Notes under the pieces: model-generated
Databases searched by the model: none
Told to the model about the DNA's origin: nothing
The model's input: only the letters and a program-made list of their open reading frames with translations
Shown: positions 13,101 to 23,511 of the stretch, one piece after another
How positions within the stretch are numbered: position 1 is the stretch's first letter
Layout: the number at the start of each line of letters is the position of its first letter
Assembly: GCA_000499405.2 (NCBI GenBank)
Contig: HG738137.1
Coordinates: 25,103,843 to 25,167,842 of the forward strand
DNA from: Onchocerca volvulus
Lineage: Eukaryota; Nematoda; Chromadorea; Rhabditida; Onchocercidae
Length of the DNA: 64,000 nucleotides
Direction: 5' to 3'
Translations under genes and position numbers: made by a program

Positions 13101-16100
13101 CCATGAATTATCCTGTGCCGGAAAGATTAAAGTTTAAATTTGCTTTCAGATTAATTTCAAATACATTCAACTTATTCGACAATTTTTGATGATTAAATTT
13201 AAATTGTACTTGCTTTTAGTTTATTCTTCTTTCAAAATACTTTTATCAATAAATCACTTCTCTTATCAAATTATTTCTTACAGATCTGCAACAATCAGGA
13301 ATGTCTGTTCGATGGATTCGATTGTGATAATATTCCGGAACAATGCCCAAAAAATGATTACTGTATTGCACACTATGCTGATGGAGAATGTGATCGCGAA
13401 TGCAATATTATCGGTTGTGGTTGGGATGGCGGCGATTGTGATTCTAATGTTGAGACACCGGTTTGTTACTTAAATAATTACCGTAAGAATTAATTCTTTA
13501 CTAATTAATTGAGTTTTCCATTAGCTTAATTAAATCCCAATTCAAATCGTGGGATGAAAAGTTGTTTGTTTGTTTTTAATGAAAATCATTTACAGTTAGC
13601 TGGAAATATAATCATGGTACTTCTGATTAGTCCAGAGGAATTTCTACGTAACGCGCAAATGTTCCTCTTTACATTAAGTCAAAAGTTACGTGGTTCGGTA
13701 CATATTCGGATGAGAAACGGTAAACCAATGATTTATCCGTGGAATTCAGAAAGTGGTATCGGGCCGTTATTTGATGTACCAGCCGAAAAACGTCATTTAC
13801 TTGCGTCAAATTTGCAACGAATCAAAAGACAAAGTGAATTGTGCTAATTGATAATTAATCTTTCATTTTAATAGGATAATTAATGAATCTAGAATGCTCA
13901 AGCAAATATATTTTTCAAATTTTAAATTTGGCGAAAAGGCAAAATGAATTTTGCTAAATATTTTCGTTACTGATAGCTGGTATTTCATTTTTATTAGGAT
14001 AATTAAATGCACTCAGAATACCAAGCAAATATATCTTTCAAATTTCAAATTAGAAAAAACTTCCAAACATAAAAATAGTCCAAACATTATCAATCGATTA
14101 GGTTTTATTGATAAATGGCACAGTTGAAAATGTCAAGTTTTAGTTTGTTTTCATTAGAATAGTAAAAGACTTTGTTTATTTTATATTTAATAACATTTTC
14201 AAATAAACCAGCAAGTAAATGCGGTCTGGAAAAGATGAAAGTTAACGTTTTGTGCAAAATGTTAAAACTAAAGGAACATATCATATTTCACCGAATATTT
14301 GTAATCAAGAAATAAATCTTTGTATGATTTTTTTGCGAAAATCATGATTTTTAAGATGATCATAATAATTTAACCGTGATCTTTATAATTTGAGATGACC
14401 ATAATGATTAAAGTAATTATGATAATTGGAGTTCATCATGATATTTAAAACGATCATTGTGATGTAAAATAATTAATGATAATTTTCAAGTTGAACAGTC
14501 TCTATTGCAGAAAATAAATCTTAACTAAGATTATCAACTAGACTGTAATAATATGATCGCTGAAAATAAATTTTAGTTAAGTTACCAACTACATAAGCAT
14601 AATTAAAACGTCAATTGTAATATGCGACGCACGTGTCGCAGTGAATTATAAATATAAACATTATAATTTTTCTCGAAAAAAGAAGTTTTTATATGCAGAT
14701 GGAAAATATATTTTTTAAAAATAAGTTGCATTTATTTTTTCCTTTTTTTTTTGAGGTAAAAATCGGTGTTATTTTCAAGAAAACACAATGTTAGTTTTAT
14801 TTCTGAATTTTTTCAATTTTCCAGTAAATTACAAATATTTTTAATTAGATCACTTGCGAGGTACTATGGTAATGCTTACGGTTGACGTATCACACTGTCG
14901 TAAAATTGATCGCGAAGAGTGCTTTTCGGATCTATTCAGTGTTGTAGATTATTTGGGTGCAGCTAATGCTAAACAGGTAAGGGAATGTTTACTTTATTAA
15001 AACTGTCATATTATCAATCAATATTTGTTTTTCAAGATTTAAATTATGAAAAATTATGATAATTTATTGTCATTCTGCGGTAATTTATAGATTTATTATG
15101 ATAATTGATTATCGTAATTTCTCTTGAATTGTTACTATTATTTATTGTTTATTTAATTTCGATTGAATATCAAAATTTCTTACTTCAATTAAGAAAATAA
15201 ACAGATTAAAAATTTCGCAATGAATTATTATTCATGAATTAAATAAAATTGATTTTTTGTGACAAATATTCATATCACATCTTTTTAAGCATATCTTATA
15301 AAAAAAAAGGTATTTTATGCCATTTCTAAAAATATTTTGTAATCAGAATGGATATTTTGTTGATCTTGGCTTCTTTTTTTTCCTTCAGAACACTGAATCC
15401 TGATGAATTCTGTATCCTGATCAATTGTTTCATCCGTTTGTAGCTAAGAATTTGCAGGAATTGCAGGAACTTGGCATGCCAATGCATTTAGCACGCGTTG
15501 AATTAGAAAATGCCAAACAGGCTGGAGGAATTTCTTGGCAAACTTTACTTATTTGTGCATTAATTTTTATTACAACAATACTAATTGCTTATTCGATGGT
15601 TCAACAAGGACGAAAGCGGAAAACTCTTCATGCTCGCATATGGCATCCACCGCCATCTGAAAATTGTAAGATTTTAATTTCATTTCCTTGTCTCTTAATA
15701 TTGTTTCCTTCTTAACTATTGGCTTAAATTCGATTTTAATAAGTTGAAGGATTAGAAACAAATATTAAGTCCCAATTTTTGATGTATCATTTGCGATTAC
15801 GCCGCACGTAGAATCATGTTATTTTTCGTTGAAAAGATAGTTTCAATCTTCGAATGGTATTTTCGAACTTCATTATTTTTTATTGACACAATATCTGACA
15901 ACTTCGTGACATGCATGCTCATTCTTTGTGCGAAACAATGCGAAATTTTACAGGCAAGTCATCGACTGGAAATTTAGATACTTACAGTATCCATAGCGGA
16001 TATCTATTCAGTAATTATGGTACAGCGAAACGTTCCCGTGCTGATAATGTCCCCGTTGGTATTGCTCGTCCAAATTTATACATTGGAGAAGATACACAAT

Positions 16101-19100
16101 TATTCCTGAAACCGAAAACCTTAGGTACCGATGAACGACAATGGACACATTTGCATGAAGCTGCTGATTCAACTCTGCCTATATCTTTGCCGGTTAATAT
16201 ATCTTTTTTTATTTTTATTTTTAATAGAACGGAAATGATCAGATTATTAAGAATATAGAATTTGATAATCTCAGATAATTAAAAATTTCAAAGTTATTAC
16301 ATCACGAAAATTTTAAGGAAGAGAAGCACAATGACGTAATGTCTCGATATTGTGATGCTTGTTTCACTGATAGTTACCCAATTAGTAGGTAATCTAATTA
16401 GTAAAAGAATCCAATTTTGAAAGATGTTTTTGCGATTCAACAATTTTTATGAATTAAAATAGTACTGCGATAACAATTACCTTCTTAGTATTTTATACGC
16501 GAAAAATATCTGAGCCTTTTCATCTGGACGAACTAATGCATTAAGCTTTTGACATGCTTTATTAATTTCATTTTGGCTTGCTCCAGGGTTTAGCTCCAAT
16601 ATTCTTAGCACCTTGTCTGGAGACATATTGTCATCAGTTTAAAATCAAATATTTAAAAATTTTCCTATCACGGAAAGGAATCACTCTTTACTATAGAAAT
16701 TAACATTCATTTTTATTTCTCACTTTTCGTAAGTCATAATTTAATAATCAAATATTATCCCCGTAATAGACAAAAGACTGAAGATCATGAAATTATTTTG
16801 TCATATTGATCATAAAAGTGTCTTTCAGATAGATTCTTTGCTGGTAAACGTACGTGGAAAACACGGACGTACCGCTCTGATGCAAACAGCATCGAATCAA
16901 GCAAAAACTGAAGAAGCATCCTGTGAGGATATTCGTAATTTACTGGAAACTGGCGCTGAAATTGATGCGCAAGATGACAGCGAAGATACGGCTCTGTTGC
17001 TTGCCGTAAAAAGCGGTCGAACAACCGTAGTAGATTGTTTGTTGAAGAATGGCGCTGATCCGACGATAGTTGACGAGAAGGATCGTACGCCGTTGCATCA
17101 CGCTGTTGCCGTGAATATTCCGAATATTGTACAGTTGTTACTCGATACACGACAAGTTAATGTAAGTAATTTAAATTAAATAATTTTAAAATTAATATAT
17201 TTTAAGATAAATATCTGATAAGTTTAGAATGCAAGTAATTATTCGATTTGATTAATTAAATGATAATATTTTCCTTATATTACTTTTAAACATATCGGAT
17301 ACTTATCACGAAATGTTAATTTTAAAATTAGCTTGAAATTTTTGTCCATAGGAAATGTTAAATGAACAAACAATTTGAATAAGGTCTGATAAGTTCATAT
17401 TGATAATCTGAATATTTTATCATCTACTGCAAGAACTTCCCATTTTGACGATATTCTAAAATTATACATTTTATTATTTGTATTAAATGAATACAAATAA
17501 TAAAACGTATCTGACACATTGCTGATACTTTTTGATATCGAATGACTAATTGATTTTTAATTAAATCTCTTAAAAAATTTAATTTTTTTTACTTGCTTTT
17601 TCTTCATGAAATAATCAATTTTATTTCTCATATTTTACCGTAAAATTAATTATAAGACCGTAAGAAACAGAATAAAATCATAAAATCATGTCTGTTTCAT
17701 AGGTGGATGCATTAGATGAAGATAATCGAACACCGCTTATCATTTGTGCCAAATTTGATGTTCGTATGGGTAATGAAATAGCCGAAATGCTTCTGAAGGC
17801 AAAAGCAGATGTATCATGTGCTGGTGATAAAAGTTTGACGAAATATGATGGAAGAACGGCATTACATTTCGCTTCGCAACATGCTAATTTGGATATAATT
17901 CGACTTCTGATTCGTAATGGTGCCAATAAAGATGCACAAGATTCATTGGTAAGCAAACGAGAGGCATAAATATCGATATTTCCATTCTCGTACTTTAATT
18001 TCAGAAACATTTGACTATTTTCATGATAATTGATAATCTATTCGAATGTAAATAGCATGAAAAGTTGAATAACTTTTAGGATCAAACACCGTTATTTTTG
18101 GCAGCATCTGAAGGACATCTTGATGCTGTAGAATGCTTGATCAATCTTGGTGCCAGCAAAGAAATTACGGATCAGATGGAACGTTCACCACGTGATATTG
18201 CTGCAGAGAAAGAATTCCGTGATATTGTTCATTATCTTGATACAATACCTACGCCAAGAATTTTACCATCAAATATGGCTGCAAGTTTGGCACTTTCAGC
18301 GCATCAACGCTTTAAGAAATCATTCAAGAAAACAACAGTAAATTTAAATTTTTTCGAGAATATTTTTTTGTTATTCAATTTTCCTTTTCTTATTTTGTTA
18401 GTCGATTTGCTAAATGCTTGATGCAGTTTAAATCTGAATAATTTAGTTCTATATTTTTCATAATTAATTGAAACTGAAACTTGAAAAATTTAATTTAAAA
18501 TTTATAAATAAGTTTTGCAGCGACCAATCATCAAAAAGAATTCATCACCAGCTTTTCCATCAGCAATAGCAACAACAATAACAGCGCAATCAGCAACTGC
18601 AGCAAATCCGCTTACTCCACCGAATTCTGATGGTTCCAACTATTCTACGACACCATCACCGCATGATACACAAATTGCAGTTCATGGTGGAACTACAGTA
18701 GTACGTGGAACTACGATAGCTCAAGCTATTGTTGGGCATCCAGAAAATACAGTACTTCACTCATCATCTGTAATGCTATCACCGTATTCCGATCATCATA
18801 ACGGTATTGGATGTAGTCCACCACAAATGGTTCTTTTTAATTATCGTTTCGCTTTTCACTGGAAATAAATACATATTTAAGATATAGATTCTTTTCATCT
18901 GTTGCAGTTTTTTACTTCAAAAACTCATGATTTAATCGTTTCACAATATTTTGTCATTTTGTCTGATCTTGTTGAAATTACTTGATCAAATATATGTCCA
19001 GTTTTATTGAAATTAATTTTTAAGCAAGTATATGGATGTAATTTCCTAGAGACTTTATTATGATATGTTGCCAATGAAATAATCTGGTATCGTTCAGATA

Positions 19101-19432
19101 TTAATTTTAAGAAATTTTTTGCAAAAAAATACTGAAAAATATGTTACAATATGATAATAAATAGTTGATGTTCGACTTTGACAATTTTCTTAAAAATGGA
19201 CGAATATTCGGAACATTTTATGATCTTTTTTCAGGTGACAGCAATGCAAACCGGTTGGTTGTCATCAAAATTTCCGGTCAATCAATTATCTCATCAACAG
19301 TATGAGGAAGGATTGTTTTATGGTACCGGAATGTTACCTTTCCCTTATGATCAGAGGACGTTAAGGCCTTCAAATTCTCAATCGTATATGCCTCATGTAC
19401 AGCAACCACCTACTGCTTATTATAATGTATAG
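1137..19432 (+). CDS. lin-12/glp-1: Notch receptor (LIN-12/GLP-1 type), 5' end outside window
   Basis: Single-pass receptor for DSL ligands that is cleaved by furin, ADAM and gamma-secretase, after which its intracellular domain works with the CSL factor LAG-1. Exons: 1137-1265, 6143-6376, 6509-6663, 6916-7102, 7225-7517, 7671-7897, 8241-8358, 8470-8608, 9078-9306, 12613-12781, 12898-13044, 13284-13460, 13596-13833, 14849-14976, 15458-15665, 15954-16192, 16829-17161, 17703-17948, 18080-18337, 18521-18829, 19235-19432. Phases agree at every junction and give about 1,452 residues. Domain order is EGF repeats, three LNRs, NOD/NODP, transmembrane helix, RAM, ankyrin repeats and a Ser/Thr/Pro-rich tail, as in the family. 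The first visible exon starts inside an EGF repeat in phase 1, so upstream exons exist. At least 15 EGF repeats exceed the number in C. elegans LIN-12 or GLP-1. The 15458 acceptor is the least certain: a stronger pyrimidine-rich AG at 15388 leads into stops in all frames. Confidence 0.93.
1266..6142 (+). other. Large Notch intron (4.9 kb)
   Basis: This is AT-rich intronic sequence between two EGF exons. It holds the short inverted-repeat element at 3707-3876, several homopolymer runs and an ATGGGAA-type LAG-1-like heptamer on the minus strand at 1612-1618. No open frame in it resembles a protein family I know. Confidence 0.8.
3707..3876. mobile_element. Short terminal-inverted-repeat element (MITE-like)
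   Basis: About 170 bp, with left end ATAAATAAAAATGCAAATG and right end CATTTACATTCTTATTTAT, which are near-perfect inverted copies extending about 30 bp inward (TTCGTTGTTC versus GAACAAACGAA). The interior matches the flanks of the helicase remnant at 22.4-23.6 kb: the left part resembles 22622-22720 and the right part resembles 23540-23612. It looks like an internally deleted, non-autonomous derivative of that element. It sits in a Notch intron. Confidence 0.7.
9585..9885. repeat. Degenerate minisatellite, unit about 40-50 bp
   Basis: Roughly six or seven head-to-tail copies of a unit like GAAAATATTGAAC-TTTTCGGTA-CTTTTTTAATT. The words TTGAACTTTTCGG, ACTGAATTTTCGGC and ACTGAACTTTTCGA mark successive units. 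It lies inside a Notch intron. Confidence 0.7.
10309..10316 (-). promoter_or_regulatory. CSL/LAG-1 consensus site CGTGGGAA
   Basis: The plus strand reads TTCCCACG, the exact reverse complement of the CSL (Su(H)/LAG-1) consensus CGTGGGAA. It lies in a Notch intron. A weaker ATGGGAA-type match lies at 9992-9998. C. elegans lin-12 is known to be positively autoregulated through LAG-1 sites, so feedback is plausible but unproven here. Confidence 0.4.
10700..11165. repeat. Three-copy tandem repeat, unit about 145-165 bp
   Basis: Three successive units carry the same ordered words: TGATGAATAGATTT, CAAATTGCC-GATCAAG, GATAAAG and CAGAATGCTAATTTTAG. The third unit is the most diverged. Divergence is moderate, so the array is not recent. 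Confidence 0.7.
12743..13451 (+). other. lin-12/glp-1: Notch LNR (Lin-12/Notch) repeats 1-3
   Basis: Three cysteine-rich LNR modules are spread over exons 12613-12781, 12898-13044 and 13284-13460. Each has the CxxxCxxxxCxxDGGDC-like signature: HYDGGDC, then LFDGFDC in which one glycine is Phe, then GWDGGDC. LNRs cover the ADAM cleavage site until ligand pulls them away. The second LNR crosses a GC-AG intron. Confidence 0.88.
13045..13283 (+). other. GC-AG intron inside Notch LNR2
   Basis: The reading frame ends with GAT CCG followed by GCAAGT and resumes after TTCTTACAG with ATC TGC AAC. Only this junction (phase 0/0) rebuilds the LNR core CDP-x-CNN. The nearby GT at 13049 would shift the frame. 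GCAAGT is the normal consensus for the rare GC donor class. Confidence 0.8.
13596..14976 (+). other. lin-12/glp-1: Notch NOD/NODP region with furin (S1) site
   Basis: Exon 13596-13833 encodes the NOD domain (core [17 protein letters not shown]) and ends with R-I-K-R-Q, a dibasic R-x-K-R furin consensus. Exon 14849-14976 continues with [15 protein letters not shown] and [12 protein letters not shown], the NODP half of the heterodimerisation domain. The cleavage motif lies at the exon end, next to the intron. Confidence 0.82.
13806..14053. repeat. Tandem duplication of an exon end plus intron start in Notch
   Basis: Copy 1 (about 13806-13920) covers the furin-site codons, the 5' splice site and 80 bases of intron. 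Copy 2 (about 13916-14053) repeats the same order: GAAAAGGCAAA, TGAATTTTGCTAA, TTTCATTTTTATTAGGATAATTAA, CCAAGCAAATATAT, TTTCAAATTTCAAATT. In copy 2 the donor GTGAAT has become ATGAAT, so it cannot act as a canonical 5' splice site. Confidence 0.7.
15536..15643 (+). other. lin-12/glp-1: Notch transmembrane helix and RAM motif
   Basis: The helix of about 22 residues runs from [11 protein letters not shown] to AYSMV (15536-15601). It is followed by the basic stop-transfer stretch QQGRKRK and by ARIWHPP, which has the W-x-P core of the RAM motif that docks on the beta-trefoil of CSL/LAG-1. The linker between NODP and the helix is short. Confidence 0.85.
16477..16626 (-). CDS. Small J-domain-like ORF nested antisense in a Notch intron
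   Basis: A 49-codon ORF with ATG at 16626 and TAA at 16477. It encodes a J-domain-like pattern: [16 protein letters not shown] (end of helix I and start of helix II), [10 protein letters not shown], then LVRPDEKAQ where the HPD signature reads R-P-D, then [10 protein letters not shown] (a short helix III). J domains stimulate Hsp70 ATPase through the HPD motif, so this copy probably does not do so. A complete J domain has about 70 residues; this one is short at both ends. It could be a degenerate retrocopy, an exon of a longer antisense gene (AGAAG is followed by GTAATT, a possible donor) or a real microprotein. No clear promoter or acceptor is visible. Confidence 0.45.
   Translation of the reverse strand: MSPDKVLRILELNPGASQNEINKACQKLNALVRPDEKAQIFFAYKILRR
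16829..18250 (+). other. lin-12/glp-1: Notch ankyrin-repeat domain
   Basis: Exons 16829-17161, 17703-17948 and 18080-18337 encode a run of ankyrin repeats (six or seven). Typical cores are [44 protein letters not shown] and [16 protein letters not shown], each followed by a V-x-x-LL-x-x-GA turn. This platform binds LAG-1 and the co-activator of the Mastermind class. Confidence 0.9.
18605..18628 (+). other. Candidate SEL-10/FBW7 phosphodegron in the Notch tail
   Basis: The tail reads [11 protein letters not shown]. The core T-P-P-x-S matches the Cdc4-type phosphodegron seen in Myc (T-P-P-L-S) and lies in a Ser/Thr/Pro/Asn-rich, PEST-like stretch. FBW7/SEL-10 is known to degrade the Notch intracellular domain. 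The motif is seen directly; its function is inferred. Confidence 0.5.
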
Positions 19433-22230
19433 TTTTCAATAATTGGAACCGGTCGTCTGCATTTTTTATCGAAGATATAGAGAAGAAATTGTTTGTAGGT
19501 GAAATATATTTCCGATTTTCAATATCAACCTTCTATCTTCTTCCCTTTTCCAATATTATTTATTCATGATTCGGGTATATTTTTCTTCTTTTTTTTTTTT
19601 TGCTTTTTTCCTTAAATATTAATTTTTCACATTGTTTATCATTATATTTGTTCCATGTAAATCTGGAAATTCTCAAGGAAATCGTTACGACCAGACTGTT
19701 GCAAAATTGATGAAGAAGACTAAAGGCCATCATATTGTTCATTGTTCATTTATAGAAGTCTGAACCAATTAAATAATTTTTTCCAGTTTTGAATTCTAAA
19801 TTGGAAGAAAAAATCGATAAACCTTACATGCTTTTTCTACTAAAAATAAAGGAAAAAAGAAACGAATTAAAATAAATCAGTTAAATCTCTCCTTCCTTTC
19901 AAAATTTCCTCCCATTAAAATTGTTCATCAAATTGAGATTTTTTTTTGTTTTTATGAATTTTTCAAAATCAATTATTGGTCATTGAAATAGGTTTTAATG
20001 CATAACATACGCTTTCATATACAAAATTCAGGATTTTTGATCAAATATCAATAAGCTTACTGTATATTATTTGTGATGATGGGAATTATTTATCGATTTA
20101 TTGATAGGCCTGTGTGACTAATTCATCAACTCTCAGTCCTTATGAAGTAAATTAATGTCAAATTTATGCAATTAACAAAGTTTAGGAATTTACAAGTTTT
20201 AGATTTACGATTTTTTTAACAATTTCCAAAAATTTTTATGCATATTTAAAATTGTTATATATATTCATCTTTTCCATTTTCTTCAAAAAAAGGCCCGTAA
20301 TTTTATTTTAAAATATGCCTATTTTTTCTTTTCCTATGCCAATACGTTTAATTATTGATTAACTGTTATTGTTTACTTGCCTCACAATAGATAGCCTTAA
20401 CCTTATATTCAATTCAATATTGTCCAATTTTCTCAGTTCTACAATTTGTGCCTTTTTTCTTTGTGTGTATTGTTTGAAATTTCTTTCCAACAATTAAATG
20501 AGAAATTAAACTTCTAAGTATCATTTGCATAGTTAGGATAATAAAATTTTTGAAAATTTTGATGATTGTTTATTTACTTTTTTGTTTTACCTAAGCTTAA
20601 AACGAAGATATTAAAAAAGTAGCGAAGGATGAAATCTGTTGATGGCTTTATAGCTTTATTCTTTTGCCATCATTGAGTAATATAGGAATTATTGATTTTT
20701 TCACACGAAAATTTCTTTTATTCAATTTAATATTAATCTGATAGATAGATTAATAACTGACAAGTTAGATTGATAAATCATTTGATTCATATTTTATAAT
20801 CCTAGAATACTTTATATTTGACATATGCCAAGAATAAGGGGCAACTATGATTTATTGATCAGATGATTTTCATAATCTCTCTTAACTATCATATCTTATC
20901 GATTTTTTAATGTATAGGAATTATCGATTTTTTATTTACATATTTCTTTTTTCTTTTTTTTTTTTGATTTCAGATTTTTTGTATTTCTTAATTGATTATT
21001 TACACAAATGATAATATTGAAAATACATTTGTACATGTTTCCTCATATACAAATTATCTCCAAATTTTATCATTATTTCATTACTATTTTTGAGCTTTCA
21101 AAGTCATCAATAAAAATTTTTGTGCCACTATCTCGAATTCGTTTAAAAAAATATTTGAAATTTCTTGTTGAAATATGAAAACAAACGATAAATTATCCGT
21201 AAATAACAATGATTAATTTCGAGCATTTAAAATTTCTAATACCAGGAAATACTATTTCAAAAATGATAATCGATTTTATGGCCGGATCAACTGGATTGCT
21301 TGATAGTTGATAAGGTTTGAAAATATCGTAAATATCACTTAATATATCTGATAGAAACTCTTATGCTCATTGATCTGCATTTTGACCCTTGACCCTTCTC
21401 TAAATTAACATTACACATGCTGTCCTAGTAATAGTAATTGTCAGAGCGACACGATTTTCAATCTCGGATAGGCTAGTTTATTATATCGATTATTCTATAA
21501 AATTTATGAACTATCCTTGATGACTAATTTGATAATTCATTTAGAATTTTTCATTTCTGTGATATTTATCTATTCAAAATACTTCACAGTCATGATTGTT
21601 TTGCATTAAAAGATTGATCAGAAAATATCATGAAACCATAAATCGTCATTCTAGTTGGTTACTGGAAACTAAAATTTGAGTTCTAAATAAAACAAAAAAA
21701 AAAAAAAGAAAAGAAAAAAGAAATTCAATTTGACAAAAATTCGAATTTCTATAGCTATCCAAACGGTTATTTTGCAAACATTATTGGATAAATCTTTTTT
21801 TACAAAATGTTCCAATGTAAATTTTTTTTCAGAAAAACTTGTGATACTTCTCTCAAATTTTTATGCTTTTTGCAGAACGGAATTCGGATGAAATTAAACA
21901 ATATTATATTCTGGGCTTCATTCGAGATTCGAAAACAGCTTCTCATCTTTCACTTTTGTTTGAGCCGAAAGAAAAATTTCGTTAAAAAAAAATTCGAAAA
22001 TTTTATAATTAAAGAAGGGAATTTAAAGAAAGAATAAACTAAAAAGAAAATTATAAGGAAAACTAATCTGATGATTCGTCTTTAATCATCATAAAATCTT
22101 TATTGTAAAAGATATAAATGCAATTTAGAATGATAAGATGAAGATATCACAAATATCGAGAAATCTTCGTATGATAGAGGAAACTAACCCTGAGAAATCT
22201 TTAAACATATATATATATATATATATATGT

Positions 22231-22262
<32 letters not shown>

Positions 22263-22400
22263 TATAAGGATGAAATCTTTATACAAAAAATGAAATTAAA
22301 AAATTCGGAAATTTTATAAACAAGGAAAAAAGATTTGAAGCGAGAAAAAATGAACCGAAGAAAGCGAAATTTGTAAGGCGAGTTTATAATCATATATCAA
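19433..22400. other. Intergenic region downstream of Notch
   Basis: The first few hundred bases should be the Notch 3' UTR; possible AATAAA-type signals lie near 19853 and 19873. The rest is AT-rich, with no open frame that I trust. A direct repeat TGACCC-T-TGACCC (21383-21395) is a DR1-like nuclear-receptor half-site pair. An (AT)n tract lies at 22206-22266. Confidence 0.6.
22206..22266. repeat. (AT)n microsatellite
   Basis: About 60 bp of alternating TA interrupted by two GT steps. It can fold back on itself and precedes the helicase-related element. Confidence 0.9.
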
Positions 22401-22403
22401 ACA

Positions 22404-22535
22404 CATGAAAATGTAAATCATCGTTGTTGTTATTTGCCACGTAACTTTGCAACCTCTTCACCAATTGCTTTCAATTTTGATGCAATGTTGCATCCAAATA
22501 AGCGCTTGTTTCCAGATAGATATACCAAGCAGAGA
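22404..22535. repeat. Diverged copy of the element left end
   Basis: Words such as TTCACCAATTGCTTTCAATTTTGATGC and AATAAGCGCTTGTTTCCAGATAGATATACC parallel the second left-end copy at 22605-22740 and the left half of the short element at 3707-3876. It indicates nested or repeated insertion of the same family. Confidence 0.55.
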
Positions 22536-22604
22536 TTTATTTTTTTTTATTTTTTTATTTCGTAAGTGTATTTTTTATCTATCATACATACGATACTAAA
22601 AGTA

Positions 22605-22740
22605 AGTGAGCGGATTGAACCGCCTATTTTGTTCATTTTGACACAACGTTTCAAGTCTTCACCGATTGATTTGAAATTTTTGCATAAAATTGCGCTCGAA
22701 TAAGGCGCGTTCTTCCAGATAGAATATACTCACTTTTTTG
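22605..22740 (+). repeat. Left flank repeat of the helicase remnant
   Basis: TTGTTCATTTTGACACAACG, then TTCACCGATTGATTTGAAATTTTTGCAT and GCGCTCGAATAAGGCGCG match 3733-3815 in the short element. The repeat directly precedes the helicase-derived sequence. Confidence 0.65.
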
Positions 22741-22779
22741 TACCTATTATAATGCAGTAGGTTCAAACGAAATGATATA

Positions 22780-23350
22780 TTATGCGCTGAGATACTCGCT
22801 GCCGATGTCGATAAGAATTTGCATGAAGTTGCGACGAAAAATATGATACATGAATTTTAAAGTACAGGCAGTCATACACAAGTCCGTCCGTCGACACTGT
22901 TGTGGAAGCTTAATTTTCCAACAGAATTCTTGAATTCGCTCAATCTGCCATGGATGCCATCGCACGTACCGCAAATGAAAATTGGTGTGCCAATTATCAT
23001 TTGCGAAATATTAACTAGTCAAACTTTGCAACAGCACGCGGCTTGCAGTAAAAAAAAAAAAAATGAATGAGCAACGCCGTAGAAGCAACAATCTTGATAG
23101 GATCTTTCAAAGGTGAAAATGTCCTTATTCCTCGCATTCCTATGATTCCATCGGATATGCCATTTCAATTTAAGAACTTGCAATTCCCAATTCGATTGAC
23201 ATTTGTAATCACCATCAACAAAGCTCAGAGCAATCTTTAGAATTATGCGGTTTAAACCATCTAGACGCGGATTGCTCCTCACATGAACAATTATGTGCTG
23301 CGTGTTCTAGAGTCGACCAACCAGACAATCTCTGAAACGTGCAAATTGTA
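22780..23350 (+). pseudogene. Decayed Helitron-type PIF1-like helicase (C-terminal part)
   Basis: Plus-strand translation, with stops and frameshifts, gives blocks typical of the helicase end of a Helitron RepHel protein: ILAADVDKN, FPTEFLNSLNLP, QMKIGVPIII, LIPRIPMIPSDMPFQFK, QFPIRLTFVITINKAQS and, one frame over, LCGLNHLDADCSSHEQ followed by ACSRVDQPDNL. An in-frame stop follows HEF near 22858, an A-rich tract near 23050 breaks the frame, and a +1 shift follows INKAQS near 23237. Rep and the N-terminal helicase motifs are absent. This is an old remnant, not an active transposase. Open minus-strand frames here are shadows of it. Confidence 0.8.
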
Positions 23351-23511
23351 TATCCACAAGTATTATGAAATTAAACATATTAGAAACGTGCACTTTTTTC
23401 TTTTTGTTCCATTTAACCAGACTGAACTACAGCAATACGTGTATAAAAACATGTGTGTTTTTGGATGCAACGTCGTTGTGTCATTTTCAAAGCAATAAAT
23501 AAGAATTCTTG

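Noticed and set aside
16785..17150. 121-codon minus-strand frame
   Set aside because: Antisense shadow of the ankyrin-repeat exon 16829-17161.
17678..18010. 110-codon minus-strand frame
   Set aside because: Antisense shadow of the ankyrin-repeat exon 17703-17948.
22780..23282. Two minus-strand frames of 64 and 87 codons
   Set aside because: The plus strand carries the recognisable Helitron helicase blocks, so these are shadows of the pseudogene.
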